Positions 18,667 to 27,811 of a stretch of 64,000 nucleotides of DNA are shown here, piece by piece (positions within the stretch are counted from its first letter, which is position 1; every line of letters begins with the position of its first letter). The DNA comes from Lachancea thermotolerans CBS 6340. Taxonomy: Eukaryota; Ascomycota; Saccharomycetes; Saccharomycetales; Saccharomycetaceae. Made by a program: the position numbers and the translations under genes. Below the pieces are notes generated by a model. It had not been told where the DNA came from and searched no databases. It worked only from the letters and a program-made list of their open reading frames with translations. Location of the stretch: assembly GCF_000142805.1 (NCBI RefSeq), contig NC_013080.1:248001-312000 (forward strand), given 5' to 3'.

Positions 18667-18919
18667 CTCTGCCGCCCTCCACACTCCCCCCTCCCCACAA
18701 CAATGGCTCCTCCGGGAACTCGCTCCCGCTCTCTCCTGCTCGCTCCCGCGCGCACTCGCGCGTGCGCGCACGCGCCCAAGACCCCCCGAGACACCCCCCA
18801 GCTCGTACAACTTCGACCCCCCCGCGCCCTCTGCCTCGCGCGCCGTCGCCACGGCTCGAACCCTCGCGCTGTGGCGCCGTCAAATTTTGCACGCCGCCAC
18901 ACGGTCGGCGGCGGGCACC

Positions 18920-18925
18920 TATAAG
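18920..18925 (+). promoter_or_regulatory. TATA-like element of CYS3
   Basis: TATAAG 99 bp upstream of the CYS3 ATG, in otherwise GC-rich DNA, at a usual distance for a yeast core promoter. Confidence 0.55.
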
Positions 18926-19018
18926 AAGAACACACGCGCGCTTCAGCACCCGCAGCATCGCCAGCATCGCCCTCCAAGCACACCGCTCACACTCACACAC
19001 ACACCCTCTCTTCCCCCC

Positions 19019-20197
19019 ATGACCGTTCTTCCCTCCGATAAGTTCGCGACGCTCGCGATCCACGCCGGCGCGCACACCGATGTGCACGGGTCCGTGATCG
19101 AGCCCATCTCGCTGTCCACCACATTCAAGCAGAGCGCGCCCGCGCAGCCCATCGGCGCGTACGAGTACTCGCGCTCGCAGAACCCCAACCGTGCCAACCT
19201 CGAGGCCGCCGTCGCCGCGCTCGAGCGCGCGCAGTTCGGGCTCGCCTTCTCGTCCGGTTCCGCGACCACTGCCGTGGTGCTGCAGTCGCTGCCCACCGAC
19301 TCGCACGCGATCTCCATCGGCGACGTCTACGGTGGCACCCACCGCTACTTCACGCAGGTGGCGCACGCGCACGGCGTGCAGACCTCGTTCACCAACGACC
19401 TGGAGCGCGACCTGCCCCAGCTGGTGCGCCCCAACACCCGCCTGGTGTGGCTCGAGTCGCCCACCAACCCTACCCTCAAGGTCACCGACATCCGCCGCGT
19501 CGCGGACGCCGCGCACGCGGCCAACCCGGACATTCTGGTCGTCGTCGACAACACCTTCCTGTCGCCTTACATCTCTAACCCACTGACCCACGGCGCGGAC
19601 ATCGTCGTGCACTCCGCGACCAAGTACATCAACGGCCACTCGGACGTCGTCCTGGGTGTGCTCGCCACCAACAACGAGCCTCTCTACGAGCGCCTGCGCT
19701 TCCTGCAGAACGCCATCGGCGCCGTGCCTTCGCCTTTTGACAGCTGGCTGACGCACCGTGGGCTCAAGACCCTGCACCTGCGTGTGCGCGCCGCCGCGCA
19801 GTCCGCGCAGCGCATCGCCAAGTTCCTCGAGGCCAGCGACCGCGTCGAGCACGTCAACTACCCCGGCTTGTCCTCGCACCCTGCCTACGCCGTGGTCCAG
19901 AAGCAGCACCGCGACGCGCTGGGTGGCGGTATGATCTCGTTCCGCATCAAGGGCGGTGCTGGGGCCGCCGCGCGCTTCACGTCCACGACACGCCTGTTCA
20001 CGCTGGCGGAGTCGCTGGGCGGGATCGAGTCGCTGGTCGAGGTCCCCGCGGTGATGACGCACGGTGGTATCCCACGCGAGCAGCGTGAGGCTAGCGGTGT
20101 GTTCGACAACTTGATCAGACTGTCTGTGGGTATCGAGGACATCGACGATCTACTGGAGGACGTGCGCCAGGCGCTGGAGAAGGCTGGCGCTCAGTGA
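19019..20197 (+). CDS. CYS3: Cystathionine gamma-lyase Cys3
   Basis: 392 residues (yeast 394). PLP enzyme of the reverse transsulfuration pathway; splits cystathionine into cysteine, 2-oxobutyrate and ammonia in the cytosol. The PLP lysine is about K202 in HSATKYINGHSDVV; other signatures are EYSRSQNPNRANLE, the FSSGSATTA phosphate-binding loop and WLESPTNPTLKV. The frame is open 187 codons upstream, but that part is Arg/Pro/Ser-rich nonsense covering the promoter; ATG 19019 gives MTVLPSDKFATLAIHAG, the family start. Codons are strongly biased to C/G endings, more than neighbours, fitting high expression in this GC-rich segment. Confidence 0.97.
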   Translation: MTVLPSDKFATLAIHAGAHTDVHGSVIEPISLSTTFKQSAPAQPIGAYEYSRSQNPNRANLEAAVAALERAQFGLAFSSGSATTAVVLQSLPTDSHAISIGDVYGGTHRYFTQVAHAHGVQTSFTNDLERDLPQLVRPNTRLVWLESPTNPTLKVTDIRRVADAAHAANPDILVVVDNTFLSPYISNPLTHGADIVVHSATKYINGHSDVVLGVLATNNEPLYERLRFLQNAIGAVPSPFDSWLTHRGLKTLHLRVRAAAQSAQRIAKFLEASDRVEHVNYPGLSSHPAYAVVQKQHRDALGGGMISFRIKGGAGAAARFTSTTRLFTLAESLGGIESLVEVPAVMTHGGIPREQREASGVFDNLIRLSVGIEDIDDLLEDVRQALEKAGAQ

Positions 20198-20317
20198 GCG
20201 CCGAGCGCCGAGAGCTGAGCGTCAAGAGATGAGCTTCGAGAGCTGAGCGCTGGACCGCGACCTGCTGGTCGGTCTCCCTCCTGTACCTCTCTTGTCTACT
20301 TTATGATACACCCCCGA

Positions 20318-20353
20318 CTCTCTCTCCCTCCCTCTCTCTCTGTCTGTCTCCCC
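20318..20353 (+). repeat. CT-rich simple repeat downstream of CYS3
   Basis: A 36-base pyrimidine tract of CT and CCT units in the CYS3 3' region, about 120 bp after the stop codon and 85 bp before SIL1. No gene content. Confidence 0.85.
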
Positions 20354-20437
20354 TTCTGTATAAACTAAATACCACATCTAAAACAACGTTTAATTGTACA
20401 AGCCACTTGTCCCAAGCAAGAAACTCGTCCACAACGC

Positions 20438-21559
20438 ATGCGCTGGCTCCTTCTCGCAGTCCCAGCGCTCGCCAACCAGCTTGTGACGCTCGCTCCAGAA
20501 CCACAGCTCACTACCTCTGTCGCACCTGCCGTGTCCGCCGCGTCGCTCGAACCCTCCGCGCAGGCCGCCTCCATCTTCGAGCCCAAGCCCTTCTGGCAGC
20601 CCATCCTGCCCTCCCAGCACATCCCCGCGGGCCTCGAGGTGCGCATGAACCTCGAATCAGGCCTCCGTGAGGCAAGGCTCCCGCAGGAGGATCAGGACCA
20701 ATCCTACGAGTTCTCCTCGCAGTTCGACCACGCCCGCGAACTCGCGCACTCGGGCGACTTCGCCGCCACGGACGCCGCCCTCGACGACCTCCTAGAGTTC
20801 TCCCACGACTACCGCTACGGTTACAAGATTATCGGCCACGAGTTCCCGTGGCTCGCACAGCTGCTCTGCGATTCGCAGACGCCTGTATCGACCAAAAAGA
20901 TCTGCCTCTCCATGCTGGCCGCGTGTCTGCGAAACAACCCGCCTGCTGTCGAGCTCGTGCACCAAGCAGACCCGCACTTCGTGTCTGCTGTGTTCACCGA
21001 GATGCGCGCCCTCGCGCAGCTTCCTGCCACGTCCGACCGTGCCGTTCTGGCAAAGCGCTACCTCTCCGTTGTCCAGGCGCTCGCGCCGGAGTCTTCGCCC
21101 CAAATCGACCAGGACGTGCTTCTGGAGCTGTGCCGCTGGGGAGACCAACACGTTCGCATGAAAGCGCTCGACATCGCAGCGCTTCTCTACCGCGACGCGC
21201 AACCAGGCGGGTCCCAAGCGCTCGCCAAGCGGTCCCAAGACACGCACGATGTGCAAAAGTGGGTTGACGAGTTTTCCTCGGGCATCCAGCAGGAACACGT
21301 CGACGAATTGCACATCCGTAATTTCTTCAACAGCCTCTACAACATCAAACAGCAGATGGGCAGAAATGTCAAGGTCAGCTCCGGGTTTCTGGACTGGCTC
21401 AGCAAAGAGGCTGCGGCCCGCAAAGAGAGCCTGGGATCGGGTCTGCACGAGCGCGACCCCGACCAGCTCGAGTTCGACCGCAGGCTGGTTGAGAGCAGAC
21501 ACCTGGTGTTCGGCAACCCCATGGCCCACAGAGCCAAGCATTTCGACGACGAACTATAG
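20438..21559 (+). CDS. SIL1: ER nucleotide exchange factor Sil1
   Basis: 373 residues (yeast 421). Exchange factor for the lumenal Hsp70 Kar2/BiP, helping protein import and folding in the ER. A signal peptide (MRWLLLAVPALANQL) leads into the family motif FWQPILPSQHIPAGLEVRMN; the body is armadillo-like helices with HDYRYGYKIIGHEF and SCLRNNPP-type blocks; the C-terminal part has SRHLVFGNPMAHRAKHF. It ends in DDEL, an ER retrieval signal of the type used by Kluyveromyces lactis rather than HDEL. In S. cerevisiae SIL1 is YOL031C next to OPI10, MSE1 and SMC5, exactly the set that follows here, though the block is inverted. Confidence 0.95.
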   Translation: MRWLLLAVPALANQLVTLAPEPQLTTSVAPAVSAASLEPSAQAASIFEPKPFWQPILPSQHIPAGLEVRMNLESGLREARLPQEDQDQSYEFSSQFDHARELAHSGDFAATDAALDDLLEFSHDYRYGYKIIGHEFPWLAQLLCDSQTPVSTKKICLSMLAACLRNNPPAVELVHQADPHFVSAVFTEMRALAQLPATSDRAVLAKRYLSVVQALAPESSPQIDQDVLLELCRWGDQHVRMKALDIAALLYRDAQPGGSQALAKRSQDTHDVQKWVDEFSSGIQQEHVDELHIRNFFNSLYNIKQQMGRNVKVSSGFLDWLSKEAAARKESLGSGLHERDPDQLEFDRRLVESRHLVFGNPMAHRAKHFDDEL

Positions 21560-21631
21560 GAGCGTTAGTGCTCAGGGATGCGCTTGAAATATATTACACT
21601 CTATATCATAATCATTACATCGTATAGACAG

Positions 21632-22336
21632 TTAGTCCTGGGTGACCTCGTCCAAGAACTGGGCGTCATTCTCTAGCCGCGCCTTGAACTTGTCCCACCA
21701 CGTATCGAACCTCTTGATCGAAACGTTGCCCTGCGGGTCCAGAAACCCGGTCAGGTAGTTGTACGCATGCTGCACAATCTTGGCAGCGAGCTGCTGCGTC
21801 AAAAGCGGGTAGACCCTCGCGAGTTGTCCGGGCGTCGCAATGCTGTTGGTGCCGGAGCGCGCAAGCACGAGGGAGCTGGAACCCTGCAGGGCAGTCTGTT
21901 TGGCCTTGGATTCCTGCAGTTTGAGTATCGCCTGGTCCTTGGGCTCAATTGAAATGCCAATGATAAGCTCTGAGATGTTGCTACTAGGCAGCCCCCCACC
22001 GGGCGTGTCATCCTCCATGTCTATCTCACCCAGCCCATCTCCTGGGTCCGCGGCGCTGTTCATGTTGGCATTAGGGAGCTTCACTTTAAAGATCGCGCTC
22101 GGCTTCTCCGCGCTCAGGTACCCGAAGAGTTTAAACTCCTCCGTGGGGCTTAACTTGAAATATACGGTGCCTGCAAACTCGCTGGGGAACGTCACATTTG
22201 GTAGAATGAATAATGAAATGTGCGAGTATGACTTTGGCTTCGTAGACGATAGCACAATAGTGTGCTGTAAACCGCCAGAATTCGGCACCTCCGTCGAGAG
22301 CTGCAGAGGGTTCCCGGAGGCAATCGCGGCAAACAT
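21632..22336 (-). CDS. OPI10: Hikeshi-family protein Opi10
   Basis: 234 residues (yeast 246). Orthologue of Hikeshi, the nuclear import carrier for Hsp70 in heat stress; in yeast, loss causes inositol excretion (Opi phenotype). The N-terminal domain shows HTIVLSSTKPKSYSHISLFI, then LPNVTFPSEFAGTVYFKLSP and FKLFGYLSAEKPSAIFKVKL, which are the Hikeshi fold blocks, and IGISIEPKDQA. The C-terminal helical region ends with FDTWWDKFKARLENDAQFLD. ATG at 22336. It is 179 bp after the MSE1 stop and co-oriented with MSE1 and SMC5, as in S. cerevisiae. Confidence 0.93.
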   Translation of the reverse strand: MFAAIASGNPLQLSTEVPNSGGLQHTIVLSSTKPKSYSHISLFILPNVTFPSEFAGTVYFKLSPTEEFKLFGYLSAEKPSAIFKVKLPNANMNSAADPGDGLGEIDMEDDTPGGGLPSSNISELIIGISIEPKDQAILKLQESKAKQTALQGSSSLVLARSGTNSIATPGQLARVYPLLTQQLAAKIVQHAYNYLTGFLDPQGNVSIKRFDTWWDKFKARLENDAQFLDEVTQD

Positions 22337-22482
22337 AATGACTCCGTGTACTTGACTGGTTAATTGGTGTGGAAGCTGTAACTTCGAGCGCAGCGACTTG
22401 GTCTTTTTAAAGGTCCCGTAGAGTTGCCTTAGGTCATTTAGCTTCCAGAAACTTCGAGTTACTTGAACCCTAAAACCTATAG

Positions 22483-22503
22483 CACGTGCTTATCATGTGA
22501 TAT
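22483..22503. promoter_or_regulatory. CACGTG and ICRE-like motif upstream of OPI10
   Basis: CACGTG at 22483-22488 and CATGTGATAT at 22494-22503; the latter differs at one base from the inositol-response consensus CATGTGAAAT bound by Ino2/Ino4. They lie about 150 bp upstream of OPI10, a gene connected with inositol excretion. It could equally be a Cbf1-type site. Confidence 0.35.
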
Positions 22504-22515
22504 TATGGGGTCCCA

Positions 22516-24156
22516 CTATTCCTCGCCCTTCAGGCACAGTACCGAGTCCAGCTTGTCGAGTGCCTCTGAAATCCTGAGATTAGCCTCCTCTGCACCCAGA
22601 AATTCAATCAGCAACGGCAGTTTCACACCTGGCACGGAGCCTGTAAGCGCGAACCGCGCAGCTTCAAAAACCACGTTCTTACGAATACCATTGTCCCTTG
22701 AGAGCCTCTCGATTACCGTCAGCACACTGTTCTCTGTGGACATTTTGCCTTCCATCTTCTGTAGTAAAGCCCTAATCTGATACAAGTCTTGCTTCTGTAT
22801 GAATTCCCTGACATATTGATTGCGCTCATACTGGGGCTTGGAAAACAGATAGGGAAAGTCCGTAGCAAGCTCATTTGGAGTGTTCAGTGAGGCCCCAACC
22901 AGTCCCAATGCCCTCCTTATCTGTGAAACGGTAACCGAAGGGTATAAAGACTGCATTGAACCAAGCAGCTCATTTGCCATTTTATCGAGCACCTCAGGAT
23001 TTTGAAGCCGCAGCGTCAGGTAGTGCTTGTTAAAAAACCACAGCTTTTTCTCGTCGACTTTCGCATTGCCTTTCGTAAGGCTGTTGAGGTTGAATAGCCG
23101 AACCAAGTCTGGGAGACTGAAGCATTCGTGGTTTTTTGCGGCCTCCTCTCGAGGAGGCGACCACCCGAAAAGAACACTGAAGTTAACCAGAGCCTCCGGT
23201 AATACGCCCTTTGCGCGAAGAGCCATAACATCGGCGTCGCCCCTTCGCTTGCTCAGCTTTTTGTCGGTAACAGATGTCAAAAGTGGAATGTGAATGAACT
23301 CGGGTGGGTTCCATCCAAATGCGTGGTAAAGCGCAATGTGTTTGGGCGTTGAAGGAAGCCACTCTTCTCCCCGCACAACATGGGTAATATCCATCAAGTG
23401 GTCGTCAACAACGTTTGCAAAATGGTAAGTTGGCAACGCATCTGATTTCACCAAAATGGGGTCATCGTAACGCCTGTCATTAGGGTTGACCTGAGGCTGC
23501 ATATCAAGCTTCCCGTGCAAAAGGTCCTCGAACGGCGGGTATCTTTCCGGCGACTTGAGTCTGATGGTGAAAGGGACTTTTTGATCCAATTTTTCCCGAA
23601 TTTCCCCCTCCGAGAGGTGTGAGCAATGCCGGTCATAGCTAGCTGTTGTAGGCGGCTGGAGTTTTTGGGCACTTTCCCTTAGGCCATCCAGCCTCTCCTT
23701 GGTGCAAAAACAGCGGTACGCATGGCCCGAGTCCAGAAGCTTGTTCGTGTACTGCTGATAAATTTCCGTACGATCGCTTTGCCTGAACGGACCATTCTTC
23801 TTATCATTGACACCAGGGCCTTCATCATAATGTATACCGCACCATGACAACGATTCGTAGATGTTCTTCTCAGCCCCAGGAACTAACCGATTTTGATCAG
23901 TATCTTCGAGTCTTAACAAAAAGCTGCCACCAGTACTTTTGGCCAGCAGATAGTTGTAAAGAGCAGTTCTCAGAGAGCCAATGTGCAGTAGGCCCGTGGG
24001 AGAAGGGGCAAACCGAGTCCTCGCTGGCGTTTTCGGCTGTATATCTTTCACGGGCTTCTTTGAAAGAATAGATTTCTTGCTCGTGAAAAGACGATTTGGC
24101 CTAGAGAGAACAGAGTTCCACCTCCTTGCGAGAATAAATCTCATGCCGTCGATCAT
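22516..24156 (-). CDS. MSE1: Mitochondrial glutamyl-tRNA synthetase Mse1
   Basis: 546 residues (yeast 536). Class I synthetase charging mitochondrial tRNA with glutamate. The N-terminus is basic and Arg-rich (MRFILARRWNSVLSRPNRLF), a mitochondrial presequence. The HIGH-type motif is in RFAPSPTGLLHIGSLRTALY (about 48-67), followed by FLLRLEDTDQ; the KMSKS-type motif is DKKLSKRRGD. Upstream ATG 24156 and an ATG four codons on (24144, before RFILARRW) are both possible starts; the second gives the cleaner presequence. Bacterial-type GluRS architecture with the C-terminal anticodon-binding helical domain. Confidence 0.95.
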   Translation of the reverse strand: MIDGMRFILARRWNSVLSRPNRLFTSKKSILSKKPVKDIQPKTPARTRFAPSPTGLLHIGSLRTALYNYLLAKSTGGSFLLRLEDTDQNRLVPGAEKNIYESLSWCGIHYDEGPGVNDKKNGPFRQSDRTEIYQQYTNKLLDSGHAYRCFCTKERLDGLRESAQKLQPPTTASYDRHCSHLSEGEIREKLDQKVPFTIRLKSPERYPPFEDLLHGKLDMQPQVNPNDRRYDDPILVKSDALPTYHFANVVDDHLMDITHVVRGEEWLPSTPKHIALYHAFGWNPPEFIHIPLLTSVTDKKLSKRRGDADVMALRAKGVLPEALVNFSVLFGWSPPREEAAKNHECFSLPDLVRLFNLNSLTKGNAKVDEKKLWFFNKHYLTLRLQNPEVLDKMANELLGSMQSLYPSVTVSQIRRALGLVGASLNTPNELATDFPYLFSKPQYERNQYVREFIQKQDLYQIRALLQKMEGKMSTENSVLTVIERLSRDNGIRKNVVFEAARFALTGSVPGVKLPLLIEFLGAEEANLRISEALDKLDSVLCLKGEE

Positions 24157-24309
24157 TGAGCCTTGAATTACGCGCCGTAGCTCTCTAATTCGTGGAGTGT
24201 TGAAAAGACCTCAGCTTGACGTATTTAGAGTTTTTGTCAGTGATCATCTCATTGGAAAAAAACATGATAGCGGGTAATAAAAACGCTCTGATTCGAACTT
24301 GATATTTGA

Positions 24310-27300
24310 CTAGAATACATAATTGGAGGTTTGCCCAAAGCGAATTTTATCGTGATCCACTATTGGATCTGGTATCCAAGCACCAGCCATAACACAGTGT
24401 ATTCTGACTTTCTCATGATAGTGCAGCTGAGTCAACAGTTTAGGTGTGACAAGTATATATTGTGAATTGTTTTGGGAGCAAGCGCTTTCGACCATCGACT
24501 TGTGCACAATTCTTTCATTTCTTGAATCCATGCCTTGGTTTATCTCGTCCACGACCCTAAAAGGGGCCGAGGTAACATCTTGTAGTGCAATCATATAAAG
24601 TACCGTGGATACTGCGCGCTCGCCTCCGGATTGGGTGTGTGAGTCCAACCTCTTCAGAGTCGCGTTGTCCCGGAATTTGACCATGATCTCGATTTTCCAG
24701 TCAGAAAATTGCTCGGGCTTATCCAGACGAACAGCACCGGCACTTCCCACGTTCTTGAACAGAGCGCAAAAATTTTGGGAAATCTTCTCTACAATTGCGT
24801 CCAACTTAGGTTCGAGTTGGCTCCTCTTCTCTTGTATGGTCCTCCTAATTTCCAGAAGTGCGGCCTCCTTGCGGGGAACCACGCAATCAAGTTCGCCGAG
24901 TTCCGCTTCTGTTTGTCGCATGATTTCTAGTACTGATTCGTCTTGATTCAGCATTCCTATCTCAGACCTCAGCCTGTCAATGGTGTTGGATATAAAACTG
25001 AGATCAAAATTATTACTTTGCTGATATTTCTCTGCAAGATCTGCTAGTTGTGTCTTTTCTGCGTCGGTATAGTGCCTAATTTTGTCCATCCAGCCTCTAT
25101 ATTCATCAGTTTCTTTCATCGACGCGTATTTGTTTTTTGCTTCTTCGTAAGCACCCCTCAACTGTTCTTCCTTTTCGTTGAAGAAGCCTATAACCTCATT
25201 CATAGACCTTTCTGTATTAAATGCTTCCAAGTGCTCGATGGTAGCTAAACTTATTTCTCTCTGAAGACCCTGCAGTTTCGCGACAAATTGCGTGATTCCT
25301 GACATAACTTTCACTTGTTCCCGTAATGAACTTTTTATTGACTCTCGACAGTCATTAATTTTTGTGGTAACGTCCTGTTGTAGATCTGTTTTCAGCATAG
25401 AAAGCTTATTTTCCAGCGCCTTTATCCTATGACTACAGTGTGCAATCGTCTTCTTTTGATCATTTAGTTTTGAAGTTATTTTGTGAAGCTCAGCATCTTC
25501 TTGTTTGTTAGACTGCAACTCGCTCCTCAATTCCTGGATCTTTTGTGTGATGAACTGAACTTCATCTTTTTTTGCTTGAATTTGCCCATTTATTCTGGCC
25601 ATACTTTCTTTGATCTCTCCTTTCCGCTCCTCGGTGAGAACGGAACCTTTGAAGAACTGACATGGTCTAACCTTGAACTCCGACGAAAAGATTTGCCTCC
25701 TCCCATAAGCCGACCTCTTGAAGTCATAAACGTAATTGCCCGCAATCACCCTACGAAATTTCAAGTTATTAGACTCGTCAGGCTTCATCAAATAATCCAT
25801 CAGTCTCGAGCTCATCGCAGTTCGCGATACTGGGATTGTATGCAGCTTGTGCTGCTGACAGAGCATCTTCAGTACGCCATTGTCACCAGAAAGAAAATCT
25901 GAGAGGTAGCCTTGAAAACCCAACTTCCTGAGCTCTGAAAGAGGAAGAGGAGATGTCGTGGGCGCTGCGGATAGTTCTCTGATATTGACTCTGAATTTAT
26001 TGAGAAGCTCATCGCCGAACGTTCTATACGAGTCAGAATCAACAACCGTTAACGCCAGGGATGTGGCAAAGTCGGTGCAAGTTCCCAAATAAGATGCAAA
26101 TTGAGGATCTTTGACGGAAATCGACATAATGGGCGGCTCCAGAACTTTACCTTGCATTTCCGGCCTGCTCCTCATAAACAAAACTGCATTTCTCAGCTCC
26201 TCAAACCGTTTCCCATCAAGGATGCCTATTCTATCCGTTGATACAAGACTCTCATTTTCTTGCTGCAACTTCCGTTTCAAAATGTCCATATGATAGTCTG
26301 CATTCACGAGGTTCGCATTTAAGTCAGTTCTCTGCTGTTCGAGTTCTACACCTTTATCAGTGATTTCTTTCCTTTCAGCTTGGATCCTTTCAAACGCTCC
26401 TTGATCAGGCACAGGCAGCGCTTCTCGTTTTGCTTGTTCTTCCTTCAAATTGTGCTCCACGACCACTATCTCATCTTTGATTTTACCAGTACGATCTTCG
26501 TAGTATTTTAACTGAGCCTGCTTTCCACGGACTTTTTCTTTGAGATGTTCCAGCTTCTCCAAGTAAGACGGAAAGGTGCGTTTTGAAACTTTGAGCTGAA
26601 CTTCAAGCTTTTTTTTATTTTCGTTCCGCTCAACCGTCTCTGTCTCAATCAGCTGTTGAGTATGTCTAAAAGGTTTCTTGTCGGATATGAGATCTTTCAA
26701 TTGCTTTCGCATTTTTTCATATTCACGTTTGTATTGCTTAATTCTGACCTTGTGATCTTTGACTTGGACATAAGGAAGCAGCTTCTCGTGCATACCTAGC
26801 TCTTCCTTCTTTTTCTTGAAGTTCTCAAGTGCACGAACAGAGGCCGTCAGCTTATCGCGTGTTGCTTTTAACTCCAAAACCCTAGAGCTCTTCAGTTCAA
26901 GTTCTTTCGCTTCAACAAGCTCCTCTCCTTGCAGGGCTTTCAAATCCTCAAGGTCCGCGACCATATTCACATCCACTGATCGCGCTGTTTCAACCAGAAG
27001 TTTGTCAGACTTTAGACGCGCAAACTCCTCCACTCGTTCTTGCGACAAAAACTGACACAGATTATCAAGCTGAATATTGAGTTCAGACACTAGCCTTTTG
27101 ACTGCTGACTCAGTCACCGACTGTCCATTCAAGAAGTACTCAGAAGCTTTTCTGTTTCGATGCAACACCCTGGTTACTTTTGTTGTACCGTCACTTGCCA
27201 CATATCTGTCTTCAGCCTCAGGGTCACGCTTTAGGGTTACCTCTATCACGCTGCGGTCCTCACCATTTTTTATATAGTCTTCAATCTTCGTACTGCGCCC

Positions 27301-27594
27301 GATGTATTCTGGCTTTCCCGCCAATCCCAAACACACTGCACAAACGAATGTCGATTTCCCTGATCCGTTAGGCCCTATTATCATGTTCAGCGATGGAGAC
27401 ATATGGAATTCTGTGAGCGCGTAAGTGACAAAGTTCTCCAAGCGTAGCGTAACGATTGAACCTGCGCGGAATAGCGCAAGATCATCTTCGCCAAGCTTCA
27501 ATCTCTTGGAAGAGGGGGCTCCGTCCTCTTCATTATGGGTTCTCGGCAGCGCATTCGGGTCATACTTATGTCGCTCCTCGCCCGAAGACAGCAT
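24310..27594 (-). CDS. SMC5: Structural maintenance of chromosomes protein Smc5
   Basis: 1094 residues (yeast 1093). Core ATPase subunit of the Smc5/6 complex, needed for DNA repair and recombination-intermediate resolution. Walker A GPNGSGKS is at about 74-81, after LRLENFVTYALTEFHMSP, the Smc5 N-terminal signature. Two long coiled-coil arms (about 195-430 and 640-880) flank a hinge near 450-620. The C-terminal head has the ABC signature SGGERAVSTVLYMIALQ and a Walker B-like VVDEINQGMDSRNER. ATG at 27594 is the first in frame. Divergent from SWC3 across 217 bp. Confidence 0.97.
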   Translation of the reverse strand: MLSSGEERHKYDPNALPRTHNEEDGAPSSKRLKLGEDDLALFRAGSIVTLRLENFVTYALTEFHMSPSLNMIIGPNGSGKSTFVCAVCLGLAGKPEYIGRSTKIEDYIKNGEDRSVIEVTLKRDPEAEDRYVASDGTTKVTRVLHRNRKASEYFLNGQSVTESAVKRLVSELNIQLDNLCQFLSQERVEEFARLKSDKLLVETARSVDVNMVADLEDLKALQGEELVEAKELELKSSRVLELKATRDKLTASVRALENFKKKKEELGMHEKLLPYVQVKDHKVRIKQYKREYEKMRKQLKDLISDKKPFRHTQQLIETETVERNENKKKLEVQLKVSKRTFPSYLEKLEHLKEKVRGKQAQLKYYEDRTGKIKDEIVVVEHNLKEEQAKREALPVPDQGAFERIQAERKEITDKGVELEQQRTDLNANLVNADYHMDILKRKLQQENESLVSTDRIGILDGKRFEELRNAVLFMRSRPEMQGKVLEPPIMSISVKDPQFASYLGTCTDFATSLALTVVDSDSYRTFGDELLNKFRVNIRELSAAPTTSPLPLSELRKLGFQGYLSDFLSGDNGVLKMLCQQHKLHTIPVSRTAMSSRLMDYLMKPDESNNLKFRRVIAGNYVYDFKRSAYGRRQIFSSEFKVRPCQFFKGSVLTEERKGEIKESMARINGQIQAKKDEVQFITQKIQELRSELQSNKQEDAELHKITSKLNDQKKTIAHCSHRIKALENKLSMLKTDLQQDVTTKINDCRESIKSSLREQVKVMSGITQFVAKLQGLQREISLATIEHLEAFNTERSMNEVIGFFNEKEEQLRGAYEEAKNKYASMKETDEYRGWMDKIRHYTDAEKTQLADLAEKYQQSNNFDLSFISNTIDRLRSEIGMLNQDESVLEIMRQTEAELGELDCVVPRKEAALLEIRRTIQEKRSQLEPKLDAIVEKISQNFCALFKNVGSAGAVRLDKPEQFSDWKIEIMVKFRDNATLKRLDSHTQSGGERAVSTVLYMIALQDVTSAPFRVVDEINQGMDSRNERIVHKSMVESACSQNNSQYILVTPKLLTQLHYHEKVRIHCVMAGAWIPDPIVDHDKIRFGQTSNYVF

Positions 27595-27811
27595 TTAACA
27601 GACCTATTGCACGTTCCTGGCGAAGCTCGCAACAATTGATCTATGTCTTTTTGACTAGAGTGTTCGCTGCCTTAGCGATGACTTCGATTTTTCGATTCTT
27701 CATCTCGTCTGAAATGCCACGAATAAAGTCAAAACATCGTTGAAGTCTGAGCTTTAATTACAAGGGCATCGCTTCCAGAAGATAAACACGTAACCCACGA
27801 GAGTTTTCCAT

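Larger units (their letters stand above)
18431..19018. other. CYS3 promoter region
   Basis: 588 bases between RPP2A and CYS3, extremely GC-rich and C-rich on this strand (18670-18900). It holds a seven-site Cbf1 cluster and a TATA-like element (both listed). The CYS3 frame is open through all of it (187 codons from 18458), but this is a by-product of composition, not coding sequence. Confidence 0.7.

Noticed and set aside
18458-19018. 187-codon in-frame upstream extension of CYS3
   Set aside because: Arg/Pro/Ser-rich composition artefact over a promoter with seven Cbf1 sites; ATG 19019 matches the family start.
18617-20062. 481-codon frame antisense to CYS3
   Set aside because: A shadow of the strong G/C third-position bias of CYS3; no recognisable motif.
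24285-24305. Possible tRNA B box (GTTCGAATC on the minus strand)
   Set aside because: The flanking T-stem bases do not pair, so no cloverleaf can form.
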